Source: Pochonia chlamydosporia 170
Lineage: Eukaryota > Ascomycota > Sordariomycetes > Hypocreales > Clavicipitaceae
Length of the DNA: 64,000 nt
Direction of reading: 5' to 3'
NCBI RefSeq assembly: GCF_001653235.2
Contig: NC_035790.1
Location: 1,798,001-1,862,000, forward strand
Shown here: positions 47,788 through 59,101 of the stretch, in pieces
How positions within the stretch are numbered: position 1 is the first letter of the stretch
Layout of the letters: the number at the start of each line of letters is the position of its first letter
The notes under the pieces: generated by a model
Databases searched by the model: none
Told to the model about the DNA's origin: nothing
The model's input: the letters and a program-made list of their open reading frames with translations, nothing else
Program-made: the position numbers and the translations under genes

Positions 47788-50430
47788 TGCCAATAGATCC
47801 AGTCACCAAGGTACGTCGATAAGGGTTGTGCATCACCCAGTTCCAGCAGGCAAATTGGTCGCCGCGCGTCCACACGCGGCCTGGTGTAAGTCGGGTGTGA
47901 CAGCCATCCCCGAGCTCCGATGTCCGACATGTTCAAATTTATTCGCCGCGCGGGTTCTCAGAAATGAGAATTGCGGCAAGGCATGGCTTGAACTAGTGCG
48001 GGTTAGCTGCCGATATTCCTGATTGATGCATGTTGATTTCTTGGTTGGGGATTTTGGAAGAGTGGTTTTCTTTCGCCACTGGGGATGGAGTCAACTTTGG
48101 TAGGACTCCGGACTCCAGAGTAAAAGGCACATGCAGCCACGTAAGAAGGTTAATGGTGTGAGGTTGGGGAATTGAGTCACATTGAATTTGGTGACGCCAC
48201 TTTTCTGGAGCCGCGTGGCTAATTTCGCAGTGGCACTTGACAGACATGTGCTTGTCTTTTTTTACTGTAACAAGACTCTGTCTGATTGAATTTCATGTGT
48301 TGTCAATGTCTGATGTTGTTTGCTGTTGACGAGTGTTTCGGGGATGGAGCATTTGTTCGCCTCCGAGCGGGGACTTTTACGGGCAGCAGCCGGACGTGCA
48401 TGTCCGGTTTGAGAGTGTGGTCCCACATATCGGGACGCCATACGGTTGTGTATTGTATCCTGTTAGCGTGTACATCACTTTACTTGGCAGGGCAAATTGT
48501 GGGGCTTTCTCCATTGAAGACTTGGGTCTGGTCTGATTGATAGCATGGATAGGATGCTGTTAGAGTGCCTGCAGGCAGAATCAGCCGCACAGCACAGGCA
48601 TCATCGTCGAGTTTTGTGCAGCTGACTCTTGTTTCATTGATTCACGAGATTGTCAAGGTCCAAAGTCCTTGATTAGATAGTAAATACAGACTGGCTAACG
48701 TTTACAAACGTCTCGATCGCCGTCAAGCCAAAAGTCCATCTCGCCACGTCATGGTCACACAAAACAAATAAATGTCAAGTCTGCTCCGTACTAAGTAGTG
48801 AATCGGGCAACTTGAATCAGCTTCAATTGATACGGTGATTGCTGGCCAATTTTAGTAGGCTGACCATGGCTGATCTTGATTGAGGTGTCCAATTATCGTG
48901 CAAATGTCACGTTTGCGACAGCTTACTTTCTACCCACCTGCATTGACCCCTATTCCTTCCATGTCGTCTCTGACCGGCTGACTGTCTTGACTCTTGATCC
49001 CCATTCATATGATCGCACAGAACCCGGCTCAAACGCAAACAATTCCACCATTGCAAATTTGCACCATTGTTGGAAACACGCCTTAGAAAATCAAAAAGAT
49101 TTGCCAATTTTCTACCGGTCAATGGATGATGCGGCCAGTACTGGTTTCCAAAACCATTGGGCATCCGTCCTCTTGGAAACATGGTCACATTGTGTCGGAA
49201 GTAATAACTTGCGCGACGTCGTTAAGCGCATCAACAAGCCAGACAACATTGAACACAAAAACATTTGCAAATGGTGAGCTTGGTTACGCTTAATGCCAGC
49301 ACCCACCCACTAGAAATGCTGAATGTCATTTTGATGTGATGATTTCACCCCTACTCCATACGCCAGAGAAGGATCTGCACCGCCATCTATCAGCGTCGCA
49401 ATTTATGTCCAGAGTGAAGTATATAGTTTCAAATCCCATTGGAGAACCGTGTCCATCATTCAATCGCCCTCACGTGGGTAGACGGAGGAGGCGCCGAGTT
49501 TGCCCCTTGAACCCAACGCCCCGAGTACGCCACTGACCGTCCTCTGGATTGTGAAAACAAAAGGCTCCATGCTGCGTAAATGGCGCCGTACTAATTACAA
49601 GGACGTCAGGAACTTGGCTCACCTATTATATTGCGACACGAGTTGCCCGTCGGGGTCTGATGCCAAAGTGAAGCCGGCGATGTTCCCGACAGGCGAGGTT
49701 GGGGGCCACGACACAAACTATTGGCGACACTTGTGTAGGAGTTAGTCCATGAATGACAAGATAAGGCGAAAAAGAAAAGAAAGAAAGACGGTACGGTAAA
49801 AAGAAAAAACACAGACACTGAATACTACCCTCCTTCCCACGCAGATTATCAACACAGACCATAGGTCCAGACCACAGTAGCTGGCCTTGTAGCTTCATCA
49901 CAACGTTGAAACCACCAAGAACCACGAACCAACATCCCCAACTCTCGCACCTCGCTCCCATCACAGTATCCTAATCCCAACTCACCGAACACTTCCATAA
50001 TCATCACACGCCGCAAACTATTCTCACGTGATGTAGATACAGGGTCAACACGGCGTGTTCCACAACATTCTTCTCAGGGGCATCCTGCGAGAATCATGGT
50101 AGTTTAGCAACAAAGCAACGGCCCGAGAGCGGCGGAACGCGAGATAACCGAGCCTGCCGCAGCCCAATCTGCAAAGCCCTTGAAACTATCACATAATCAC
50201 CAGTCATGTCTTGCCGATGCCGAGTTCATCTTGGCCCCAGATCACTCCAGACCCCATCCTATCTCTGCCTATCCATCAATAATGGCAGGGTCAAGCAAAG
50301 ACAAAAGGTGGCCTATGACGAATTCATGACACCTTCGTGCAACAAAATCTACGACAGTCAACTGAGCTAGCTAGTGCCAGTGGACAGCCCACCAGGCCAG
50401 GCTCAAGCAACCCAGTGCCAGACCAGACCG

Positions 50431-50472
50431 GGACATGGATGGACATGGATGGTCCAGATGGTCCAGATGGTC
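50431..50472. repeat. Short tandem duplications
   Basis: GGACATGGAT occurs twice in tandem, followed by two copies of a GTCCAGATG unit. Simple local duplication; no function evident. Confidence 0.75.
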
Positions 50473-50982
50473 CTCGAATGAAGAGCCTCGAATCATACGC
50501 CTCGGAGCACAAGTCCGTGTCGCGTCTCGACCAACCAGCTTCCAAGGGCCGACCTCTTGTGTAAAGACACTGACAGCCGCTTTTCATAGAGCTCCCATAC
50601 AACAGACGGGTTGTGATTGGTTCAAGGTCAGGCGATTTCCTCCGGCCATTCAAACCCGCTGATTCGCTAGCGTATCGAAGCAGCGTCATATGTGGCATTC
50701 GATCCTCCGCTTGTTCATCTGAAATGGGAATCAAAGAAAATCTGCATTGCCATAAACGATGAGATCGTCCATATATTTAACGGTCTGAGGGTAAGGTGAC
50801 ATGTTTTTTTTTTTTTGTTGGTGTTCCCTGGGTTTTTTTTTTGCTAAGACCAACCGTGTTGACAGTTTCGCAAAAGTCGGGTCCATGTAGGCGAAACCTA
50901 CCTACCCAAACTCTGTTTGAAATCTACACCCGTCCTACCAACCCTTCACACCTCGAGACCATCCCTCAAGACCGTCTAAATC

Positions 50983-51319
50983 ATGTATCGCGACGACCAG
51001 GCCTCCAAGGTACTTGCCTCCTTCCCTTCGAAGCGGTGCCCCTGATGGTAACCTTCTTGACTCGCAGACTCCCGAAGCCAGCAACCCCCTTCCTCGGCCG
51101 GGCCATTCCAAAGAAAACGTTTGCATCCACGCGGATGATGAATATCACAATCACATCAGGCATCTGGCGGAGCTGGAGGCCGAGTACAATCGGCTCATGA
51201 CGCTGTATGACTTTCTCCAGAATGAGGACTGGCAAGAAGCGCTGGTGTTGATGAACCGGCTGAGGGCTGGCGAATCTACCGAGGCGTTGTCCCAGGAGAT
51301 TCGGAACAGGACGTCATAG
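50983..51319 (+). CDS. Small 92-residue protein with a helical motif like that of fungal transcription factors
   Basis: Exons 50983-51009 and 51068-51319 (58-base intron, GTACTT donor, CGCAG acceptor) encode 92 residues starting MYRDDQASK. The C-terminal half (HLAELEAEYNRLMTLYDFLQ, then ALVLMNRLRAGESTEALSQE) is predicted helical. It resembles the segment after the coiled coil in many fungal Zn2Cys6 regulators, where a block like 'AxxxLxxLRxGxxxxxLxxxIR' is common. No zinc cluster, bZIP basic region or other DNA-binding part is present. It could be a degraded or miniature regulator, a dimerisation-only decoy, or an unrelated protein. The CT-rich leader and clean splice sites support expression. 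Confidence 0.6.
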
Positions 51320-51544
51320 CCTTCTTGGGCGTGGTTTACTGTTACTGTACGAGAGAAAAATAGGATTTACACGGCTGTGCTTTTGATGCGAGACATGATT
51401 TTTCTTTTCCGAGATTTATTTAGCGATGGTTCCCGTACGAGATGCATATTGGGGTACATATATACACGAAAGCGACGTACTCTAATTTATACACTATTCT
51501 GGCTTTCATGTATGTTTTCAAGGCTGCTTTTGTGAGAATAAAGG

Positions 51545-52739
51545 CTATTCTTTCATCAAAAGCCATTGCAGTCCCGTCTCTGCGTCTCTGTTCTGCTTCT
51601 TGGTGGCTTCCAGCTCGGTGAATAGTACCCAAAACGCATGCGGAACCCCGGGATACACATCAATCTTTGTATGAACACCCGCGTCTTTAAAAACTTGCTC
51701 CATGATTAGACCACAGTCTCTCGTGGGGTCAAGCCCACAAACTTGGAAATAAGTCTTGGGCAGACCCGTGTGATCCGAGAAAGATATCGGCAATAGGAGC
51801 GGGCTGGTCAAATCGGCTTTGTAGGTCTCTATCATGTTAACAAACATCAGCTTCTATGGCCCAAATTTCAGAGTTGTACTACAACGTGAGAAGAACGCAC
51901 TCCGTACAAAGTCCACAGACTCGGCGTACAGCACCGGCGCCCGCGAATTCTGCTCCATACTGAAGAATGCCTCTCGATATTTCTCAGGGACAGTCTCCCT
52001 CGTAGCACCTGCCGGCATGGCCGCATAGATTCCTGAAAGAGGCGGTGACATGTTGGAGTCCTTGCAAAGATGTGCCACAACTAACGCCATGTCTGCGCCG
52101 GAGGACTCTCCGGCTATGACGAGCCCCTTTGCAGGGTTGATGCCCAAAGACTCGGCGTTGCCCGCCGTCTGAACTGCGTGTTAGCGTTGCATTTTCCTCT
52201 AATGTATAACGAGTCATGGTAGATGTTACCCAGTTCGTGGCATCAAACGCATCCTCAATCGCCGCTGGAAACACATGCTCTGGTGCGTGTCTATAGTCCA
52301 CATTCACGGCGATGCCGCCCAGTTTTGTGAACCACTCACACAAGTGTGCCTCGGTTTCTAAATCGCCAACCATGTAGCCTCCGCCGTGGAAGACTATCAT
52401 GCCGGGACAACAGTCTGCGGGTACGTCACGGGGCGTATATATACGAGCGGTTGTTGTACGGCCATCTCGAAGAGGTATTTTAATGTCTTTTTCTGTGTAC
52501 GGGAGATGAGAAGGTTCGGTCTTTTTCTGGGCTTGACGAGATTGGGCTATAGCGGCTCGTATTTCATGAATGTTAGTTTCGTGGGTGAATGCCCCGAGGA
52601 GGGGGTTGCCAGATTCGAGTATCTGATTATCGTTAGAAGTGTGTGTTAGAGGAAAGTTTGGTAGATTGTACGGTCGACTTGCCGGTTTGAATTCGGCAGA
52701 AGGTTCTCCGAGGGCACGAATTTCTTCTATAGAAAGCAT
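51545..52739 (-). CDS. Alpha/beta-hydrolase, hormone-sensitive-lipase-type esterase
   Basis: Exons 52739-52230, 52168-51886 and 51828-51545 give 358 residues. The second donor is ambiguous: GTTGTA at 51885 or GTACAA at 51879; both keep the frame and the latter adds two residues. Motifs are the oxyanion-hole [30 protein letters not shown], the nucleophile elbow GESSG, the acid region [12 protein letters not shown] and the catalytic His in VPHAFW. This is the abhydrolase_3/HSL (family IV) arrangement, which hydrolyses short-chain or aromatic esters. There is no signal peptide, so it is probably cytosolic. The physiological substrate is unknown. A GT..AG pair of 49 bases near 52,625-52,673 has an intron-like shape but would break the frame, so I left it in the exon. 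Confidence 0.88.
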
Positions 52740-53657
52740 TTTGGTGCTTATTGGTCGTGTGAGGGAGGCCGCAGTTTAGGATCGACGAGTGAGGAGAAGC
52801 GCTGTTTGTACGGAGCATGAATATCCATCCGTCTGGCTGTCTGCTCATACATTCATATTTGGTTGGTAATGTATCCGAACTGCAACTTCAACGAGAAGAC
52901 GAATCTTGCGATTGGAAAGTTGAATTAATGCTCAAGATATTCACACGATTTTCGGTGAGTTTCAATTGAGGTTTCGACGTCGATCAGCATGCCCCGCAAT
53001 GAGACTGTGAATTTGTCTGCAAGTGTTATGAGCAAGTTATCACTACAACTTATGACTTTAAGTAAACAATACAGCTTTTTCAAATGACGGCATAACTATT
53101 AATATTGTTAGAAAAACCTTCATCTTTGGATACTAGCTTCTAGTATTGTCTGTTACGACTTGCATCCCCCAATTCTACCCTTGCGACTCAAGAATTCCGC
53201 TTGCAGCACAAGCTGTGAACTTGGGGAGTTAGGCTGACACTCATTACAAAACTCCATGAGACGTAGGTCCAGACTACTTGAATTCCGTCTCTCATTGCCA
53301 TGTACTCCTTTATATCAAAGCGTTCCGATGGACCGACCGGCTACTATAAAGCCTCCCTCACTGATTGTAATAGCGATACATGATCGGTGTCAGACTACTT
53401 ACAACCGGTCCAATTGTGCAAGTACTCGAGCCGTATCCTGCAGCATCTCGTTAAAGCTTCCAATATTGTTGGCTGAGATGGGCGGCAATTCCCAGCATAT
53501 GAGTGGCTGCATGGCCATGAGTTACCTGCATGCTCTGCTCTTGCAGCCTAACCATCCTCAACTTCTACAAACTGGACTGTACCACACAATATGGAAGGAG
53601 CAACTGTGAGTTCTTCATTGAATCTCCTGCCGACTTCCACAGATACCTGCTTTCAAC
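52740..53657. other. Divergent intergenic region between esterase and deaminase genes
   Basis: About 0.9 kb, AT-rich in the middle. It holds both promoters. A small additional 5' exon of the deaminase gene here cannot be excluded. No other gene is supported. Confidence 0.45.
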
Positions 53658-56600
53658 ATGGTCTTCCCAGCCCGTGCCGATAATCAAGAGAGTTGTTCTC
53701 TACATCAGGATCTTGCCAACGCCATATGCTTGTTGGCCTCTGTGACCGCAGTAGCCTCACATCATGAACCTGAGAGACCAACCGACCTCGCCTACGACAA
53801 TGATATTGCGGAAGAAGAGACCCCTGGCGAGAGCATAGCCGAGTGCGACAAGTTCGAGGCACCAGACAAGGCCACATCGGATCTCACGCTGAAGGACGCA
53901 CTTGTTGACAGATTATCTGAGCTTCTTGCTCGCTACAAGAGTCCATCGGCGGCGAACAGTCTGTCTGCCAAGCATGTGTCTGGTGTTATCATGCTGGAAC
54001 ATAAAGAGAAGAATACGACTGTTTTCGTTTGCGCCAAGAATGAGGGGCTGGATGCTGAAGACAAGCGGTTTTTGGCCAAATGGAAGATGTTGATGGAAAA
54101 CATGGCCCAATCGAGTATGTCTTGGCGAGTTCATGGATCTGTTTTTACTTCACAACTGACCACCGCCCATTAGGCCAGTCTATGGAAGATGATGGGCCAG
54201 AGCAAATGTTGAATTTGGTGCTCCATCACCAGAAGCAGCGTATTCGATGCTATATCTCGACCATGGCTAAAGCTGTGAAGGCGAACCAGGCAGGTTCAGA
54301 CGTTCGTGAAGCTTCTATACCTACCCGTTCGACCGCAAACGAGTGTGCTGGCACAGCTACAAACACTATTCAGTCACCACAACAAACTGACTGCCAACCT
54401 GTGGAATGGGTTGACAATTATGGCTACAAGTACTCCGTCTCCGACATTCGTGGTTCACCTCGACACACAAGCGACTACATATGCTACTCCGAACTGGTCG
54501 GATGCCAGCAATCTACGCCAACTAGCCGATGATATATTCCACGTTGCGCAGAAATTGGCCATGGTAAATTCGGACTCAATGATAGATGAGAACCTCGATG
54601 GTGTAGTACTACTCATGAAGAGCACATTGTGCCTCTGGAAATTCAGGCACGGCAAGACAGAGCTCGCTCATCGTGTCCATCGTTTCTTCAGGAACAACAA
54701 GGCGCGAGCAAAGTTATTCCAACACTCGATACTCTTTTTGTGTCGAATATACTACGCTGTGGAGATCTGTGTAGAAGCAGCGCGAATGCTACCGAACCTA
54801 CAGTCAATACTCTTCATACCTGTGCCGTATCACAGGCAGGAGGGAGAGGCACCAGGAGACGTTGAAACAGTCTCATCACAGGTCGTCACGCACTCTCTAG
54901 AGAGATTGAATGTTCCTACAGCTGGTATCCCAGCCCGGTATCTCAACCAGCTTTGTACGAAGCTTTATGCCATCCGTGCGGAGAGGAAGCAAACTCATGT
55001 CATCCATGCTGAGATCCAGGCATTATATCACATGCACGCTGTGTTTCCCGATGACAGTGAGGACTACATCGTCCACAAGTATGTCGGCTGCAGCAGGCGG
55101 TGTTGCTTCTTGTGCAGCGTGTTAATAAGACGTACCGTCCCGGAAATGCGACTTCGCGGCTCCCACAACGCTGTTCTACACCGCTGGGAACCACATCGAT
55201 TTTACCCTTCCAGCTTCCGGGACAAGTTTGAGAACGGAATCAAGGATCTGATTCAATGCCTGACGGCAGTTCTTCGACGCATATTCGCAACGGACTCATA
55301 TCGACAGGAACCAAACCAGGCTCAGTCGTCCCATGGCCTCCCGTCTACAACCGCCATTCTCGACCGAGAGCGTACCAAGATGGTGCCTTCGCGTCTTGAA
55401 ACAAAGTTAGTGATCCATTTTGTAGAAGTTAGTCGGATGTTTCTAATCCAGCAAAATTATAGGCGCATCATGATGCAAATGCAGAGTGCGGTAGATGATG
55501 AAGTCTCCTACACCGTGGCTGGACAAAAGCCTGGCCGTGCCATTATGATGGGAGGACGGTACCAATTAGAGGAAAAATCACTGACTGAAGCTGAGCAAAT
55601 TCGCGACAATTTTGTCAGGGGAAAAGACGGGTTTGAGCCTCCGACCGTGATTCCTCAAGCTGAACCATACCGCCCAAAAACATGTACAATCTGTAAGCGG
55701 AAAATGGCATTGTCCCGCTGCTCAGCCTGTCGCAAGAGCTACTGCTCGAGAGCTTGCCAAAAGAGAGATTGGAGATGGCACGTATTCAAGTGCAGGGTGA
55801 GAAACCGGCCAAACAGCATCGACGCTTTGAGATGGTTTATTCAGAAGCATGGACTGAAGAACAACAAAAGTGCGTTCTCGCCCAAGATGGTACAGAGCCT
55901 CTTTGCTGACGATGAGCTATGTTACACATTTGGGTTCTGTTTATGCTGGACTGAGCCCTCTGTTCGTCGTCTGATGATGATTTACAAGCTTGCCATGCAA
56001 GCACATCGACCTAGACAACTACAATTCTGGTTGGACGAGGGTTCACTGCACCAACATATGCATGAACAGCTTGCCACCATCAGCCCTACTGGTCAAAGCC
56101 TAGAAATGAAGGATGCGATTGCTTGGTATTTGGACGAAGCAACATGTCGCCACTTTCAGCAAATGCCTAAACTCGGGTGTTATCTTCACCAGAGTGTTGC
56201 CGTACACCTCACCAAAGCCCTCTTCAACCTTCCTGAGGACCACGGGGAATGGGCAGAACTGCCACCAAAGCAGGCGATGGTTGCTCACTTGTACGTTAAA
56301 CTAGTGAAGCTATTCGATAACATACCGAATCCATTGGACCAGGACTGTATGTATTTCGGATTCTGCCACTGCCAGAACGATCAACAGAGAACAGCCCTAC
56401 GCCAAGCGTACCTAGATTTGGGTGGCAAAAGAGCCGTCACTCTAAGCTCCATCGCAGAACACTCAGGCTCTGCAGCACTCACAGAGTTCATGTCAGAAAA
56501 TGGTGTAGACATGTCTGATCTCATACGTCAGGGTATCCATCCTCACCCTCCAGCGCCGGAGCATGTAGGTGTCTACCGCTTCATATCTGAAGTGCACCAC

Positions 56601-57071
56601 GCACTTTCCGGCACGTGGTGTTCCTGCTTTCAACAAAACCCTCCAGTGAATAGGTGTTCCTGCTTGCGAAGTGAACCACAGCTCTCCGCAGAATCGGAGT
56701 ACACGTACGGCTTTCACGGTACGGTGCCATGGGAGCGCTGGCAGCTTCTCAACTTCTATTTGGCAGCACTCTCAGTTCCGTCGTTTTGCCCACAGGATTT
56801 GCAGGCGGCTCTGGACGATCAGGGAAATGCGGCACTAGAGAGATATCTGGATACTTTGATGCCGGATTTTAGAAGAAACCTCTACCGCAAGTACCGCACA
56901 AGCCTGTGCTTCCCGGGACTGGGAATGAGACTGCTTGATAGACACACCCGACTTCCAATTCATATCGTCGACTATTCGGTTTGCCATGATGTTTCTCGAC
57001 CTGACGGGCTTTGTAATGCCATGTATCTGCCGGCTTTGGATTTGAGGATAGAAGTGACGTACAGCGATTAG
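53658..57071 (+). CDS. OTT_1508-like nucleic-acid deaminase fused to a MYND zinc finger and FGFCxC repeats
   Basis: Exon 1 is 53658-54114, followed by a clear 59-base intron (GTATGT donor, ATTAG acceptor). Exon 2 starts at 54174. A second junction between about 54,300 and 54,430 changes frame and could not be fixed (candidates 54302-54356, 54343-54430, 54373-54430). The final exon runs to 57071. Total is about 1,090 residues. The N-terminal helical region matches fungal deaminase-family proteins (LVLHHQKQRIRCY). The deaminase core has the zinc-ligand and catalytic motif HAEIQALYHMHA (about 55,003) and the cysteine motif GCSRRCCFLCSVL (about 55,083), matching the OTT_1508 family known from fungi. 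The MYND finger CTICKRKMALSRCSACRKSY...CQKRDWRWHVFKC is at 55,684-55,794. C-terminally three diverged FGFCxC-type units follow. The family is predicted to deaminate nucleic acid; the target is unknown. Confidence 0.85.
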
Positions 57072-57631
57072 GGAGCGAGCCCTGCTCTCTAGTATATTCT
57101 ACTTTTGTACTGTGTTTTACAGGGATAAGTCGTGGAGCACAACTCTTTCGACCGAGTGGTGATGTTTGATGAGGGTTATATACGCGAGGTATGGCACAAG
57201 GCACAGTGGGAGGCGATGAGTCTCGTGCCCAGATAGTCTGCTTTGCTCAGATAAGATGTCATTTCCAAGATATGAATATTTAACGACTGGTGAATACTGT
57301 GATAGCATTGCGCCATGTACAATGAAAGGAATTAGCAGGAAATGTTCAATCACGAAAGATTGTGCATCTCTCAAGTCTCGAAAGAGATCGGGGTTGAGAA
57401 TTGGCTCCGTCGATTGGCTGTTGTGGCGAAAATGCACCTCACTCCTGTACCTGCGCAAGTTTCCAGCACCATGATTGGCCACTTGACACCAGTGCCAGCT
57501 TAGAAATGCACCACCGGCACTCCATAAACCATCTGAACTAGCATCACCTGTTGCCATTCCGTCATCAGCCAAAAAAAAAGGTTACACCCACCAGACTTCT
57601 TGTTGCTCTCCCATCAACACCACAGAGCATC
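57072..57631. other. Intergenic region, deaminase 3' end to cox17 start
   Basis: 560 bases. A 151-codon open frame on the minus strand has no recognisable domain and overlaps what should be the cox17 promoter, so it is not called. An A9 tract and CA/CT-rich leader precede the cox17 ATG. Confidence 0.5.
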
Positions 57632-57965
57632 ATGGACGCCAAGACCATTTCCTTCCGTATGCCAATTGCCATTCCTAGCAGGACCACGAACGCCATTCAA
57701 TACTGACAACAAGATAGCATCATCGGCGCAAGCCGCTCCCGCCGCTGCATCCGACAACACCCAGAAACCAAAGGTATGTCACCGCCAACCAAGTCAATGG
57801 CCATAGTAGCTAATTCCTTGACAGCCGTGCTGCGTGTGCAAGGACGAAAAGTCGAAGCGAGACGAATGCATGCTCTTCTCGAAAGCGTCAGACCCGGCCG
57901 CCGATTGCAAGTCGTTTGTCGAGCAGTACAAGAGCTGTATGCTTGGTTTTGGGTATAAGGTGTAA
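57632..57965 (+). CDS. cox17: Cytochrome c oxidase copper chaperone Cox17
   Basis: Exons 57632-57656, 57718-57773 and 57825-57965 give 73 residues: a short N-terminus (MDAKTISF, then an Ala/Pro-rich linker) and the conserved core KPCCVCKDEKSKRDEC with the Cu(I)-binding CC pair. The downstream cysteines DCKSFVEQYKSCMLGFGY complete the twin-CX9C helical hairpin. Cox17 sits in the mitochondrial intermembrane space, is imported by Mia40, and passes copper to Sco1 and Cox11 for cytochrome oxidase assembly. The first two exons are very short (25 and 56 bases), so automated callers easily miss this gene. Junctions are phase 1 and phase 0, with good GTATG donors. Length is typical. Confidence 0.95.
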
Positions 57966-58208
57966 ATTTCTAGATGGTTTGCTTTTAACTTTGGCTGTAA
58001 AGGTCGTGTATATTATTTTGTGCATTAGACGGGTTATGAAAAATACAAGGCATTGGATACCCTCCTCTTCAGACAACAATCGATTATATATACTACTCTC
58101 GATGCTTAATATCGTCCGATTTGTGAATTATTTAAAGCTACAGCTTGCTATGCTACAAAGAGCTCAATATCAAGGAATACGTCCCAAAATTGAATGACAC
58201 CTTTCATA

Positions 58209-58730
58209 TTACTCCTTGCCCTGATGGACCCTCGCATTAAAAGCCTTCAACGAGGCTTTTGCGTCCCTATATCTTCCTTTATACCCTTCCAGCATCATCT
58301 CTTCAACTTCCTCCATCGTAGAATGGACATCCTTCACAATCTCAAGCATCTTGTTCTCAATCTGCTTTCTCTTCTCCACAAGCTCAATAACCATCTTCAA
58401 TTGTCTGGCCAACTTCGCTGCACTTGACGGGTGTTAGATACCGACAGGAAAGTGATGGACATGTGCCTACTTTTGTCGACGTCTTTCTTCCTGGTATGCC
58501 GATGCGCGCTTCTTTACCGCTTCCAATGCCTTTTCTGCTTCGGTGGCAATGGCCTTCGCGCGTTGTGCTCGCTCCTGCTTGAGCTGGAAGCATCGTTAGC
58601 CTAACGTTGTAGTCCTGATTATTAGTGTGAGATCAGAACCTGCCTGATAGATGCGCTGTGGTGCTTTCATGGCGATAATGCTCGGGTCAGAGTCATCCCC
58701 AGAGTCTTTTCGTCTGTTTCTACGAGGCAT
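58209..58730 (-). CDS. Small coiled-coil protein of unknown function, three exons
   Basis: Exons 58730-58644, 58583-58471 and 58422-58209 give 137 residues. The first part is basic and acidic (MPRRNRRKDSGDDSDPSII), then almost entirely charged helix (LKQERAQRAKAIATEAEKAL, MVIELVEKRKQIENKMLEIV, STMEEVEEMMLEGYKGRYRD) with heptad spacing. I do not recognise the family; kinetochore, spindle-pole or mitochondrial coiled-coil proteins look like this. The first intron fits only as a GC-AG intron (CAG|GCAGGT, branch GGCTAAC, acceptor TTCCAG), because a GT donor one residue on breaks the frame. The second intron uses a GTAGGC donor, a TCTAAC branch and an AAG acceptor. The exon lengths sum to a multiple of three. 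It is convergent with cox17, 243 bases between stop codons. Confidence 0.65.
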
Positions 58731-59101
58731 GACAGGCTGGCTTGTGTAGTGATCGGCTGGATTGAGCACAAGTGGTCAAGAACCGGCACAAAGAAGCAGT
58801 GGTTCAAAAGATTTGGATGGATTGAACGTGCAAGCATGAATAATTCACGATCAATGTCAGAAACTTGGGGCCCGGGTTTGAAATGTAGGTGCGAACAGGC
58901 ACCAAAAAGGAAGGCACGACCCAGTCCTCTTGCCATACTGAGAGGAATGCCATCTAACCCCCAGTTCTTCACTTCACTGCAGTCAGCAAGGTAGCAATGC
59001 AAGGGCAACGATTCTCATTATTTGGTATCATGATCCCCTTTTTATTCTATTCCTTTTGGTGGTAGATATTATCATACATCAACCTGCTCAAGGCTCCCAC
59101 C
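58731..59101. other. Intergenic region between coiled-coil gene and CCT4
   Basis: 371 bases holding the coiled-coil gene promoter and the CCT4 3' flank. No gene is visible. Confidence 0.5.

Larger units (their letters stand above)
47547..50982. other. 3.4 kb intergenic region
   Basis: The left few hundred bases are the Hsp20 promoter. No supported gene, RNA or mobile element is visible in the rest. The longest open frames (about 130 codons, for example plus strand 48,876-49,277) lack domains or splice partners. A short duplicated segment lies at 50,431-50,472, and poly-T runs at about 50,805-50,840. Confidence 0.45.

Noticed and set aside
48876..49277. 133-codon plus-strand open frame in the region after the Hsp20 gene
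   Set aside because: No domain, no conserved-looking block, isolated in non-coding sequence. Probably chance.
52625..52673. 49-base GT..AG segment in the esterase first exon
   Set aside because: It has a TTCTAAC branch-like site, but removing 49 bases shifts the frame away from the esterase reading downstream.
57117..57572. 151-codon minus-strand open frame between the deaminase gene and cox17
   Set aside because: Starts within the cox17 promoter, ends at the deaminase 3' end, and contains no recognisable domain.
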